Translations under genes and position numbers: made by a program
Source: Haemonchus contortus
Lineage: Eukaryota > Nematoda > Chromadorea > Rhabditida > Trichostrongylidae
NCBI GenBank assembly: GCA_000469685.2
Contig: LS997562.1
Coordinates: 9,686,007 to 9,750,006, forward strand
DNA: 64,000 nt
Direction: 5' to 3'
In this document: in pieces, positions 1 through 23,773 of the stretch
Position numbering within the stretch: the stretch's first letter is position 1
Layout: each line of letters starts with the position of its first letter
The notes under the pieces: generated by a model
The model's database searches: none
Seen by the model: the letters and a program-made list of their open reading frames with translations, nothing else
What the model was told of the DNA's origin: nothing

Positions 1-1427
1 ACTATTTCTTCTTATGTTTAATGCTGCCGTAGACATAAAGACCTGGTATGAATATTGTGTTGAATGTTTAAGATCTTAGTCGGTACACAAGCCGTGAAAT
101 ACTCCGTCCGTTTTGATTAATGGAAATCAACTTGGGCACTGGTTAGACCGTTTACAGCAAAGGAGCGAGAGGGAATACGGCATGCAGAGGACGTCAGTAC
201 AACGATGAGAATATATTTCACTCCTTTACGATCGCTATGGTTCAAGCAAATACTGAATCTCACAGTCAATCCAACCATCTACTTTCACCGCAATACCTCA
301 CAAGAATACCAAGCCACAAGCTAATGCTCAGTTTCGAACGGGTCGTGAACCCGCACTCATGAAATCCACGAAACTTCAGATTTTCCATGCTAACTTCTAT
401 CAATGGGATGTGCCTGCAAGCAGCTGACAGTAATAGTCACGCATCTTCATTCCATTCAAAAATAACAAAAAACTGAGATGGTACAAGGAATCCGTTCGAA
501 TACGTCCCACAAATGAAACGTCTTGAAACTCGTGTGGAAGCTCATGCATGACTTCTAATCAAAACTACACAACGTCAAACAAATAAAAGTTAATTCTATA
601 ACCTATGGGAATCATAGAATTAACTTTATAGGAGATCATAATACACAGGAGGGTAAAGGAAGGCATGACACCGTGAAGATATGACATTATGCGAACTTTT
701 CAATACTAAGGCAATGTTAACGGTGATACTCAACGTTTTTCCCATGGAAACAGGAACAAAGCACCAGAATCTGCGCATTCATCCACCTATAAACCAGCTC
801 CACTCACTCAAAGTAGGGCCAAGTAAGGGTCGGTGGATATGGGGCCGATAAAACGTCGTCGCACACCCAAAGGCCTCAACCGATGAGGCCAGGACCATGC
901 AGACTTATCCTAGAGAGTGTCGCGAAGTGAAGATTACAGCTGATAGAGAGGTTTTACCCATAGAAAGGGAAAAGGGAGAGGTATCCCACCATACCCTATC
1001 AAACGTGAGCATTGCCTTTAGAAATCTAGAAATTATAAAGAGTACCGGGATAAAATCGCCACCGTATAAAGTGAATACTGCAACGAAGATCAACTATACA
1101 TACAAAAAATGACTGACAAGTAAGGGGTCAGCCATCAATTCACTGTTTGAAGTAAATCATTTATAATTATGGTTTTTGTCTTCCAGAAGTCTGCAGCAAC
1201 CAGCACAAAGTCTGAAAGATAGAACGAGATAAAATAATAACAATACCTATCGATCCGTTTCGGAAAACCGCGCTGTAACAGCGCGCATTTCGTGCTGGAT
1301 GTTGCACACAGACTTAGAAGACGTGGACTGGGCCTATTAAACGCTCCCTACAATACCCTACTTGACAATGTACTTCATGCAACAACATGCACTTGGTGCA
1401 CAAACAAACTTGAAAAAAGGGAGCCTA
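1..1427. other. 3' flank of the first helicase gene, no gene found
   Basis: I see no exon with a recognisable protein family here on either strand. Open frames are short (under 75 codons) and lack splice-site support. The stretch follows the stop codon of the minus-strand CHD1L-like gene, so its 3' UTR must lie at the right end. I looked specifically for a macro domain that could belong to that gene and found none. Confidence 0.5.
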
Positions 1428-6410
<4,983 letters not shown>

Positions 6411-8038
6411 AGTAGATGAGGATATTTTCTTGTGCGTAAGGTTGTTGAACTGAAGAAATGCAGATCAACCATTCACATACAATAGAGCAATAGTAGAGAG
6501 CGAATATATCACGGGAATTGGTAATTAACCCTATTCCAAAGTTCCAGTGAGGGAGCGCAACGCAACTGCTTGGAGAAAAACTACCGGCTATGAGCCGGAT
6601 TAGACCAGGAAAACAGCACATCTGATCATCTCACCAACAGAAGGATCAATGGAGCTACGAGTTCTAATCTTCAGTAAAACGAAGGAAAGGCTGCTTATCA
6701 AGTAAACCCAGAGCATTGAAAATGTAGGGGGGACGGGGAGGGGGGGGGGGGGAAGGGGAACTGTCACATCCGCCATGAAACGCTTGGAGTTGTGGTAGGC
6801 AACCATACTGTGCAGCTTCAAGACGGTTCCTCACCAAAGGCCTAAAGGAAAATAGTTATTGCTAAACCTCAGGAGGGAAGAGCACCAGGACAGATGAAAT
6901 GATTACATTGTGCAAACAGCTGGGATGGGGACGTGACTGGTCAACTGATTCCCCTATTCCCGATGCTCTATCTCTTTTAAGGCTGAAGTGGAAAGCTATT
7001 TCGGCTAAGAAGCGTTCGTTAGAACCATTGTGAGATCAGAAAGTCAAATAAACAATCCTCGACGCTGTAGCCCTCGATGGCGGCCCCGACTACATTTTCA
7101 CCTCCTCTGGCCCCAGATGTAAGAAATAAGAAATAAACAGCCGCAAGGTGTAAGAAATAAACAGCTGCAAGGTGTAAGAAGTGAAGCAAAGGTTGAAACA
7201 AAGGATTATTTTCAGCGCAGACATGGCTATAATGAGCAAATTCATAGTAGAAGCGTTTCTGAACAGACTAGCACATTTCTACGTCGATATGTGCGAAAAA
7301 CGCACAAACTACAACGGTGCCTTCTATACAAATCTATATTTCGATAGACCTCATAGGAATATAGTAGTAAGGAGCTCACCACAACACATCTAACGGAAAT
7401 AAAGGAGCTACGATCACGATGGGAAAAAGGAAGGCGTAAAACCGCACCTACTATGATTCCGCCCAATCTATAAGCCCAAATTCCAGGTGGCCTAAGGGAA
7501 GAAAAGGAGGAAGGAGCTCATCACGACACTCCTAACGGAACTGAATGGTCGATGATCACTATCGGAAAACAGGGACCCAGACACAAAAACACAGCCATTC
7601 CGTAAGGACAAAAAATTTCGACATCTTTCCCAAAACATGTCAAAACAGGGAAAATCCTTTGTGTGACGTAAATTTTCGCGCCGTTCATTTTCACCTGGAA
7701 TGACGTAATTTTGCGGACTTATTTACAAAATAGCATTCGGTACCTATTTGACAAGCTTCAGATTTACGAGCTTCGATTTTCATTGCTTGCTTACCAGCAA
7801 ATGCCCATTATACTACCCATGTGTACTGTTTTGATAAACTCACTTTTATCTTCGATACTCTACGACGAACCCTACGTTTTGTCTTCACGCAACATCCTTC
7901 GGGAGAGTTCAAAGTCCATCATGTTTGTTATTCGAGTCGTTTCTCCTCAACGCTTACGTTGCGAAACATATATGACCTTTTCAGAAAGAACGAAAATACT
8001 CGATCAGATGAGAATCAAGAAGGGGGTGGGGTGAGGAC
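6411..8038. other. Intergenic stretch with a G-rich tract, no gene found
   Basis: Sequence between the start of helicase copy A and the foldback transposon. It contains a G-rich run (6727-6757) with several G blocks separated by A or C, and a small tandem repeat at 7127-7183. The open frames at 7711-8034 and 7821-8129 have no recognisable family and run into the transposon arm; I do not call them. The promoter of copy A should lie just right of 6410, but I see no specific element. Confidence 0.5.
7127..7183. repeat. 24-bp direct tandem repeat, about 2.4 copies
   Basis: Units at 7127-7150 and 7151-7174 differ by one base, and a partial third unit follows to 7183. The unit begins TAAGAAATAAACAG and ends GCAAGGTG. 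It is a simple local duplication with no function suggested by context. Confidence 0.8.
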
Positions 8039-8047
8039 GTGTGACGA

Positions 8048-10597
8048 ACTCGCAGCTAAATCTACACCCCGAAAAATTGGCGGACGAGTTGCGCGCGACA
8101 TTTGTCAACTTTTTGCGACAACTGTCTAGCTGAAAATCAGGCAATTCGTTGCGGGACCAAGAACAGTTACCTCTCAGTGCTGATCAATGCAATCTCCCCT
8201 CTTATTTTCCTGTTCCCTGCACTATCCTGCTATAATTTTGGCCTGATGATTCTTCTATTCTGCTAAATTCTGTGCTGAACACTATTCTGCTGCTATTCTA
8301 CTGGATAACGCGCGTTAACCGAGGCTGAACATTGTCGGTATCTTATTTGCATGTCTTTATTCTGCTGATACTCTATTCTACTTGTTATCTATTCCAACTC
8401 TGGCATTTGACACTCGTATCCTCCCAGGGCGCCGATCGATCCTGCACATTTCATTCCGCTCTTCCTTGGTAAGTGGTTTTTTTTTTGTTACTTGTCGTAT
8501 TTAAGGCTATGTGCATGCTTTATATTGCATCTCGCTTGTTGACTATTTCTTTAAGTGCTTCACATGTTGACTTTCTTCTACTTAACCCTTGGATTCTCTC
8601 CTAGTTACCTTTAATGGCATATGACTGAATTGTGGGAGAACTTATATGATTCTACCCCTTTTCATGTTTATGCTGCTTTGGAGGTGAATTCACAGTCTTT
8701 TCGCCAATCTACATCATTCTGCCTCTCAACCAAGCAATGAACAGTTTTCGCCATTTATAATGAATTGCCTTCTCGAATTCTTCCGCTTCAACCGTTAAAT
8801 CCACTGACCATTAACAATTAATCTTAACATATTAATTCAATAATATGGGATATTATGGCGATAAATTTTCATTTCTCATGGCGCCGGCTGCATATGCTTC
8901 GAGTTCACATTTGCTTCACTGGTTATCGAATTCTAGAAGTGCCAATCGCTTGAAATACTCCATTTCACGTCCCAGTAGACCAACATAGGGTTGAAATGTG
9001 TTAGAACGCGTGTGGTTCTACCCCTTTTCAATTTGTTGCCGGTATGAGCAAGAGTTCATCTCAACAGGTCTTTTCTCGTTAATTTTCGGTAATGTTTTTG
9101 CATGCTCCTTCACCTCTTCACATTCATTCTTTTGCCTCTAAAGTTACTTCACATAACCTAATCTGAGGCCCAAGTCTAGGTTAAATATATGCTTCATATC
9201 ACATAATTAAAGAGAGCTCCAGTTCAAAAAGAAATGAGGAGAAAAACGCAATCCGTGAAGGGTATAAGAGTGGATCCCGAAGAAGTTTTTTTCTGATACG
9301 ATAGGATATGAAAAATCATCGCTAAATACTTGCACATTCTAGAATTACTGAAGTTTTGGTACTATTCTACTATTACACCCCCAGAACTGTTCTACTGTTA
9401 CACCCCCAAAAACTCAAAATTTTAATTTTCGATGAAACTTTGCCTAAAGGGGTAATCCGATGCCCTGATAACGAATATGACCTTCATTTCTGGTGTTGGC
9501 GCCATTTGGCTCCAATTGGCGCCAATTTGGCGCCAAATGGGCGCCAATTGGAGCCAAATGGCACCAGCGCCAAAAATGAATGTTATATTCGTTATCAAGA
9601 CCTCAAATAACCCCTAAACGCAAGTTTTCAGCAAATTTGGTGAAAACACCCTTGGCGCCAAAATGGCGCCAATTGGCGCCAAATAGCGCCAAAGCCAAAA
9701 ATGAAGGTAATATTCGTTAACAGGGCATCGGATTACCCTATAGGCGAAGTTTCATCGAAAATTAAAATCTTGAGTTTTTGGGGGTGTAATAGTAGAATAG
9801 TACCGAAGTTTTTGTAATTGTAAACAATTACTGGATGAAATTGTGCGAAGAATTCGAGTGAAGAAAATAGTTAGACTTAAACTGAATAGACGCGGCGAAA
9901 ACTGTTCATTGCTTGGTTGAGAGGCAGAATGATGTAGATTGGCGAAAAAACTGTGAATTCACCTCCAAAGCAGCATAAACATGAAAAGGGGTAGAATCAT
10001 ATAAGTTCTCCCACAATTCAGTCATATGCCATTAAAGGTAACTAGGAGAGAATCCAAGGGTTAAGTAGAAGAAAGTCAACATGTGAAGCACTTAAAGAAC
10101 TAGTCAACAAGCGAGATGCAATATAAAGCATGCACATAGCCTTAAATACGACAAGTAACAAAAAAAAATCACTTACCATGGAAGAGCGGAATGAAATGTG
10201 CAGGATCGATCGGCGCCCTGGGAGGATACGAGTGTCAAATGCCAGAGTTGGAATAGATAACAAGTAGAATAGAGTATCAGCAGAATAAAGACATGCAAAT
10301 AAGATACCGACAATGTTCAGCCTCGGTTAACGCGCGTTATCCAGTAGAATAGCAGCAGAATAGTGTTCAGCACAGAATTTAGCAGGATAGAAGAATCATC
10401 AGGCCAAAATTATAGCAGAATAGTGCAGGGAACAGGGAAATAAGAGGGGAGATTGCATTGATCAGCACTGAGAGGTAACTGTTCTTGGTCCCGCAACGAA
10501 TTGCCTGATTTTCAGCTAGGCAGTTGTCGCAAAAAGTTGACAAATGTCGCGCGCAACTCGTCCGCCAATTTTTCGGGGTGTAGATTTAGCTGCGAGT
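8048..10597. mobile_element. Non-autonomous foldback element with long terminal inverted repeats, Mutator-like
   Basis: The two ends are inverted copies: 8048-8753 pairs with 9893-10597, about 705 bp per arm and nearly perfect by eye. The outer ends read ACTCGCAGCTAAATC and its complement. A 9-bp direct repeat GTGTGACGA flanks it at 8039-8047 and 10598-10606. Long inverted arms plus a 9-bp target duplication are the classic signature of Mutator-like (MULE) elements, but foldback elements of other origins can look similar. No transposase or other convincing coding frame lies inside, so it must have been moved in trans. It sits between the two tandem helicase genes. The element and its duplication are seen directly; the superfamily is inferred. 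Confidence 0.85.
9343..9825. mobile_element. Inner palindromic element nested in the foldback
   Basis: Inside the unique centre of the foldback there is a second inverted pair: about 9343-9500 is repeated inverted at about 9682-9825, ending in a TACTATTCTACTATTACACC motif and its complement. The left arm has an extra partial duplication of the ACACCCCC block. The middle is built of repeated GGCGCC palindromes in the context TTGGCGCCAA, so the whole can fold on itself at several scales. No coding frame. Exact outer limits and a target duplication could not be fixed by eye. Confidence 0.7.
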
Positions 10598-10606
10598 GTG
10601 TGACGA

Positions 10607-12929
10607 AAGGTCCGCCTCTGCATACCCCGAATGAGAACCTTACAGGAAAGATTCCACACCGTGAAATAATGATTGGCAAGTAGAAGAGGAAGGAAAGTTA
10701 CATTCCCATAAGTTAACAGAAGTGGGCACCATCGAATATTTTTCACCGCGTTTGGAGTTGCGGAAAATTCGCGCGGCATAGAGACAGGCTCAATCGTTGA
10801 ACCTCTTGGGAGTGGAGTTCGTCGGAACTGGTTCCCAACAAAGACCATTTTCTGAATTTCAATACATTTGTTTTCAGAAAAGGTACACGGACAGGGTGTA
10901 TACACCTGCTACTGTCGTACGCTACTTGTTTGACCACCTGAGCGACAGAAACCTCCAGGAACTGAAGCTATTTGTGGTTCATATCCATGACATCGAGCCA
11001 TTTAGAAATCCGGTACTGGTCCACAAGGGGTGAGTTTGAGGTCCCTGACGTACAAGGGGAACTACAGGCCTGTCTCATATAAGACTACTTTCGAGGTCGC
11101 CAATTTCAAAGGCCCATTCTTTCTAATGAGTCTTTGTGGTGAGAACGGGGAGGAGCTCTCGATTTGCCCTCCTTTTCACTCGCCAGCACCCTTTCATCAC
11201 TACTTTGTTCAACAGGGCCTGATTACATCTGGTGTGGCTTCGTTAGAGATAGATCATGTAGGACTGAAGTCACCTTGAAAAAGTAATAACACTCAATAAT
11301 ACTAAGCAGAAATTGGCGGTACTGAATATTAACGTCTAGAAATTATCTCAAAAAGGTCGTATCCTATCCCCTTGCCCCTATAACATCCCTCTTTTAAATT
11401 TGAAGTAGGCTCTGCCCATTGATTGATGCTTCTCGTCGCTTGACGCCGCTCTTAATGAAAGAAGGGTCCGCTCGCAAAATCGAGACAAATGCCAAGCTTG
11501 AGCTGATATTTGGTGCAAGTACGCTTACCGCTCAAAAAGCGTTCCAGTCTCTTACTCAGATATTACGCACATTTGATAATTTATTCATTCATTTAACTTA
11601 CAACGAAACTTTCAACAACCTAGCACATTGCTCACTTAGAGCGCAATTTTAATTGTTTATGAGAAAGGATAGCAATTTTAGAATCGCGCAATATGGACCT
11701 AGTAGATTCACACATAAAAACAATTTTGCAGAAATGATAACTTGTAGAAAGAACGAAAATGGCAAACAGTAAGAAAAATGGTAAATGGCAAAGGGTAAGG
11801 CTGGAGTCAGAGACCACAAGTATAAACGGTTCCTTTTTTGTTATCACTAAAGTACAAGACAGTAAAGTGATGTGTTTAATTTGATACAAAAATGAATGCC
11901 CGATAGACCAACAAACACATTGCTTACTGTAATTTGACCCATCAGCTCCTGAATGCTGGCGGCGGTTTGGGGAGACTTTCGGAACAGAACTCATGTGGTC
12001 GGCCATGGGAACGGTAGGAAGCTGTTTGGATGATCGTCAGGCCCCGTACCCTCGGTAACTCTTGGGCAACTTCAACCTCGCCTCAAATCGCCCCTAGCTT
12101 TCCATTTCTCGGGTTCACTTCAACTCTATCCTAAGCCCTTCCCAGTTGTCATAAATGTGATCTCAGAGCAACGCAGCCTTCCCTAAAGTACAGCAATGAC
12201 AAGACTGCAAAGAAGAAAAACATGCACATACACAAATACGTAAATAAATAAACAACAAACTCATGAGTGGAGTCATGAGAATTCACAGTGTTAGCAATAA
12301 ATAAATCTGGAATCAAGTGAATATTCATAGAAGCCCCACTAAGCACACTGGCTCCTAACCCTTTTCAAAAAGTTGTACCGTAATTCACTGGGGACACAGC
12401 AATACTACCTAATTACAAAAAGTGCCGATGATGCTTGTTACGTTACTTATTTACAGAATAATCTCAACAATTTCAAAATCAGGTGGAATTTCATGAAAGA
12501 CAAAATAGTCATAGCCAGTTCTTTACTTGTTTCTTAGAGTAGTAATCGTGGAAGGACGCCTGGTTCAAGGAAACGGTCTGACGCAGCGCGTTGAGCGTAT
12601 TGTATCGACCGAAGGCCATCAGTTATAAGGTCGCTAACGGTATTATAACTAAAGGATAGTTAAAACGAGTAATTGAAGTTGATTCCTAGCATCATCCCTT
12701 TTTATACCCTTAAATTAGGTCCTAGTACGCGAAAGGGTTGCAACTCGACACGCGCAGCGACAGTACGCGTCTCAGACCAGGCATCCCAGGCGTGATAGAA
12801 ATTGCATACCTATTTTAATTACGATATGACACCGAGCTTCTCACCTTATCGAAAAAACCACAGTCAGACAACACTGCGGACAGTATCTCAGCTTTCAAAG
12901 CCTGATTGATTTTGACATGAAAAAAGCAC
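10607..12929. other. Intergenic stretch between foldback and helicase copy B, no gene found
   Basis: Open frames up to about 130 codons occur but none resembles a known family or shows splice-supported extension; those near 10516-10905 partly copy the transposon arm. The stop codon of helicase copy B is at 12930-12932, so the left side of that point should be its 3' UTR. Confidence 0.5.
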
Positions 12930-20167
<7,238 letters not shown>

Positions 20168-21363
20168 TATTAAGCTCGTTGAATCCGTTAGAAGGATGGA
20201 ACCCCTGGAAAAGCAAAGTGCAAAATCGCGAATCAGGCAAAGATCGAAGTCACAACGAATCCATACAATGGATACCCGTCACGGAGTTAAAATTCATTGC
20301 AACCAGTATTCTTATCACCCCATTTTTTATAACCTTCCGATTTAATGCTTAGTTCTTGCATCATCTAAAGCTACAACTCGAAATCAGCAGGAAATGCAAG
20401 TTCCAAGATAGAATACATCGAAAAGCTGAGGGAAAACGAAAGTCAACCGCAATCGCAGTATGCTTTTTGCATTTCAAGCTTATCGGCCTTTAAAAGGGCT
20501 AGGTTGCTAAGAATATGGGGCAGGCTACAAACTCGGAACCGAGAACTCTGAACATCCTACCAGCGCATTACTTATTGAACAAACTGCCGTCGAAACTATC
20601 TTCAGGTAAAGTACGCATTCTGGACGGCGATGAATTCAACACCATTTTTAGCTTTCTATACTTCTTTAAACATGTGGGACAGTTGTATACCAGCCAGAAC
20701 GAAAGTAGCCGTTTATTAAGTTGGTGAACTCGAATACCATTAGGTTATTAGTTTGGATGAAAAGGCACATCTTGGATTCCAATTGTTGATAATTCAAAAG
20801 CATGAGTATAGTAAGGAATTCAAAAATATAGGGAATATCCTGAAACGAAACAGCAAACAGAAAAAGACCTACCAACACAAAGGACAATTAAGGCAAAGTG
20901 CAACCTAACGCGGTAAATTTTTCAAACCTTTAGAACTTTCGCGCCGAGCTCACACATCGCATATTGCGCGAAATTGCGGACTTCAAGTTAAAGTACAAGG
21001 TTTACTTGTTTTGCCTACAACTTTTATCAACCTAGTTCTTACTTTCCCAGGTGAAGCAGTGGTTATAAAAGCTTCCGTGGTTTGGCAGAGGTGTTTGACA
21101 TCATGTACGTGCTACACACGGAGCGATTACGGCTGAACACCTTCAGAAGTTGAGAAGTGGCATAACCGTCATTGAAGCAGTCACAAGAGATGTGCGGTAC
21201 TATCGAGTTCATACTTGAAAGATGGAATGGCGAAATGGGCGACCGAAAACGATTTTTTGATCTCGAGAACTACTTGCACGTGGGGCACGTAAACTGGTCA
21301 CGACAAGCCCGAAAGGAACTCCCAACTGCTCGCCCCCTCGAAGTCGTCGAGCCGAAACCGAGC
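20168..21363. other. Upstream region of helicase copy B, no gene found
   Basis: AT-rich sequence without a recognisable exon. A short plus-strand frame at 21172-21393 runs across the left retrotransposon junction, so its end is transposon sequence and it is not a credible gene. The promoter of copy B should be near 20168-20400 but no motif stands out. Confidence 0.45.
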
Positions 21364-21368
21364 CCAAG

Positions 21369-22127
21369 TGTCGCGACTTACGTGCGACCGTGAGCCCCCG
21401 CTGGAAAATATCGTGCTCCAATGCGGAACCGCGTCGCAGTACGTTCAAATGGCAGAAGCTTCCGGAAGCGCGGGAACGTTAGCCACGTTGGCAATATTTC
21501 ATCATCAGTCAGTGTCGTCTGTGTCAGTATGTGAGTCGTCGCTGCTGCCGTCTCCGCACGTGGTGCGCTCGTCATCTTCAGCCGTCGCCACTTCTGCACC
21601 GGTTCTTATTGCCATCAGCGGTGCCCGGATCTTCAGCCGTCCCGTGTCAGTCTCAGTCGATGCGAAGAACAACATCATCATCAGCTGAAGCCAACAACTT
21701 CGACACGTCAATTCAGCGGTACCCCTTTTCTGGCTATGTTTTGACTTTAGTTGCTGACCATCCTTTTATTTCTCTTTCCATTTCATTTCTATTGCATCAT
21801 CCTTTTCGTATATAATTTCCATGTAGTGTATAACAGTTTCTATAATATGTTTATTCTCATAAACCGTATACTTACAATAGTGTAGTTCTCAATCACGCGT
21901 TTTAACGCGGAATATTTTGGTCATAAGTTGCATCATGTATCCTATTAGTCCTCAGCAGAGCCGGGAGGGGATTAGGGCCCCGTAAGTGTCCCAGTGGCAG
22001 GCAGTAAGGCATTCAGGTGCGACTTACCCCTCCAGAGGGAGTGTGGGCCCTTACAATACCCACATTCTGGCGTGACCTTGGGTCCCGCCGCCGATGCAGT
22101 TCAGCCATAGGGACCGGGGTCGCGACA
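21369..22127 (+). repeat. 5' LTR of the Bel/Pao element
   Basis: 759 bp, beginning TGTCGCGAC and ending GTCGCGACA, a perfect 9-bp terminal inverted repeat with the usual TG...CA ends. A TATA-like tract (about 21809-21816, TATATAAT) could serve transcription start. I compared it line by line with the 3' LTR and saw no difference. Confidence 0.95.
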
Positions 22128-23095
22128 GAATTGGTGCATCGGGCCGCAGTCAACGTCGTCGAAAGACGGCCTTGGCTGTTGCGATCGAGCCTTCCGTCGC
22201 ACCCTTTAGTTTGTCAGGGTACCCCCACGTCTTCAGTCCTTTCCAAAACGTAAGCGCTTTCGTGCGCCGTTAACTGCTTTTTAGTTAACTTGTGGACCCA
22301 CATGCGTATCTTAAGTAGGTGTCTTGTGTGAGGGACGGGCCATGCTGCCCACAACTGGGTCTAAAGCATCGCTACTCACGCCTGTCCAGTGTTACTGTCG
22401 GGATCAGTGGCAGGGGTCCCCTCAGTACCTTAACCGGTCGCACTGGCAGGGTAACCGGTCGTGAGCAAGTCAGTGCAGGATCCTTACGCGCCCTGCGACT
22501 ATCGCAGCATTGGGTTGCATGGGTGTTGGTTGGTGGAGTGCGATCCCGCCAATAATATTGGGACGGTAGAGCGACGTGAGCTCCCGGGAGAGCCAATTGC
22601 GGCGCAGTGAGCTAAGCCAACAACACTAAGAGCTGGGATAGTCTCCGTGTAGACTCAAGCCGCGTAGTCGTAAGCGCTAGACCGTGGTTGACCTTACCGT
22701 GCTCGTTCCTACCATTAGCCCTTGCTTATTATCCGCATGTTGCATTCACACCCTTTTGCGCCCCTTTTTAGTTTTTCAGTCGTGTCGTGCTAAAATGCTC
22801 GCCCTTTGGTTCGTTTCCCCCTATTCCTCCTCCGGCTTTTCCCCTTTCCTTGTATCCTCTTCTCATTTTCCTTCTTCTCCATCGGTATCTTCTCTAATTC
22901 ATTCTCTTCCTTGTCTTCCCTTTTTCCTTTTTAATGGTCAGCTTCATTCTTATCATGCCGTTTACCATTTTACGATCTTTTTCGTATTTTACGCTATAAT
23001 CGCTACGTTGCAACCCAGTTTACCTTTTAAAGGCACCTTCACCATATTTTACCTTGTAGGTTGCAATATTGCTAACTATTATTCATCCTGCTATC
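22128..23095 (+). other. Untranslated leader of the Bel/Pao element
   Basis: About 970 bp between the 5' LTR and the first gag ATG. The right half (about 22690-23040) is strongly pyrimidine-rich. An open frame at 22684-23154 encodes a low-complexity hydrophobic sequence that overlaps gag in another frame; I regard it as chance. A packaging signal would be expected here but cannot be pointed to. Confidence 0.6.
22132..22142 (+). promoter_or_regulatory. Primer binding site, tRNA-Gly type
   Basis: TGGTGCATCGG begins 4 bases after the 5' LTR. Its complement ends in CCGATGCACCA, which fits the 3' acceptor end of animal tRNA-Gly (acceptor stem GCATCGG). The match is 11 bases; beyond that the sequence departs from the tRNA. 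The priming tRNA is inferred from recalled tRNA structure, not searched. Confidence 0.65.
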
Positions 23096-23773
23096 ATGTC
23101 TATTTTACAAACGCACAAGGTGAAGATAACTACGGCCATCAGCATGCTTTCTAAGATGATTTCCACGTTGGACTCTAGCTATTTGCCGCCGGTCGACACG
23201 GATGCGTCTCCGGATATCCAACTTCGAGCCATCGGACGTCGCAAGGAAGCCATCACTATGGCAAGGAATGGAGTCGAGAAGGCCTCGGGAACTCTTAGAT
23301 CGCGTTATCAAGCCTTGTTGTTGTTTGTTCGTACTCAGGATCAGGAGGAAGTCGTCCGCGATGCCGATCAATTTTGGATCGACCAGCAAGGAGAGCAACT
23401 CCTTGATCAAGCTCAGGATACCATCATGGAACTTGACGCTCAGCTCATCGCGGCCCTTAACACTCAGACTTCTCTCCTGTCACAACTTCAGAAGGACTCG
23501 ACTACAGCAATAAGTTCTTTGGCTGTAACGGATTCACCACGTTCCGTCAGCGATGTACCATCCCAAGGGAATCAGGATTCTCCTCATCAGACAAGCCCCC
23601 TAACTCCATCACAGGGGATCGTTCCTCAGTTGTCGCAGCCGATTCAACTTCGACGTGTTGAGTACCCACCTTCGACGGAGATATCACTCAGTACCACGAC
23701 TTCTGGAGTAGGTTTCGAACAGCAGTTCACGACAACGACGCCTTTTCGCCAGCTACCAAGTTCATCTACTTGA
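23096..23773 (+). CDS. gag: Gag, N-terminal part (Bel/Pao)
   Basis: Structural protein of the particle, first reading frame of the element. The first ATG is at 23096; the frame is also open upstream to 23069 but only with a TTG. The N-terminal half has helical, Gln-rich and charged stretches, typical of Bel/Pao Gag N-termini. Its meaningful reading ends around 23665: the conserved Gag core (D-G-D, then Y-H-D-F-W) continues in the -1 frame from 23668, while this frame runs on through unrelated residues to the TGA at 23771. The change happens at a CCC run (23665-23667). It may be programmed -1 frameshifting, a mutation or a sequence error; no classical slippery heptamer is visible. Confidence 0.85.
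   Translation: MSILQTHKVKITTAISMLSKMISTLDSSYLPPVDTDASPDIQLRAIGRRKEAITMARNGVEKASGTLRSRYQALLLFVRTQDQEEVVRDADQFWIDQQGEQLLDQAQDTIMELDAQLIAALNTQTSLLSQLQKDSTTAISSLAVTDSPRSVSDVPSQGNQDSPHQTSPLTPSQGIVPQLSQPIQLRRVEYPPSTEISLSTTTSGVGFEQQFTTTTPFRQLPSSST

Noticed and set aside
905..1112. Overlapping frames on both strands near 1 kb, examined as a possible macro-domain exon
   Set aside because: No macro-domain motif, no splice sites in a fitting phase.
21172..21393. Plus-strand frame of 73 codons at the left retrotransposon border, possibly a disrupted host gene
   Set aside because: Joining the two flanks across the target duplication meets a stop after a few codons on the right, and no family is recognisable.
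22684..23154. 156-codon frame in the retrotransposon leader with a hydrophobic product
   Set aside because: It starts at GTG, is low complexity from a pyrimidine-rich tract, and overlaps gag in another frame; no sign of selection for protein.
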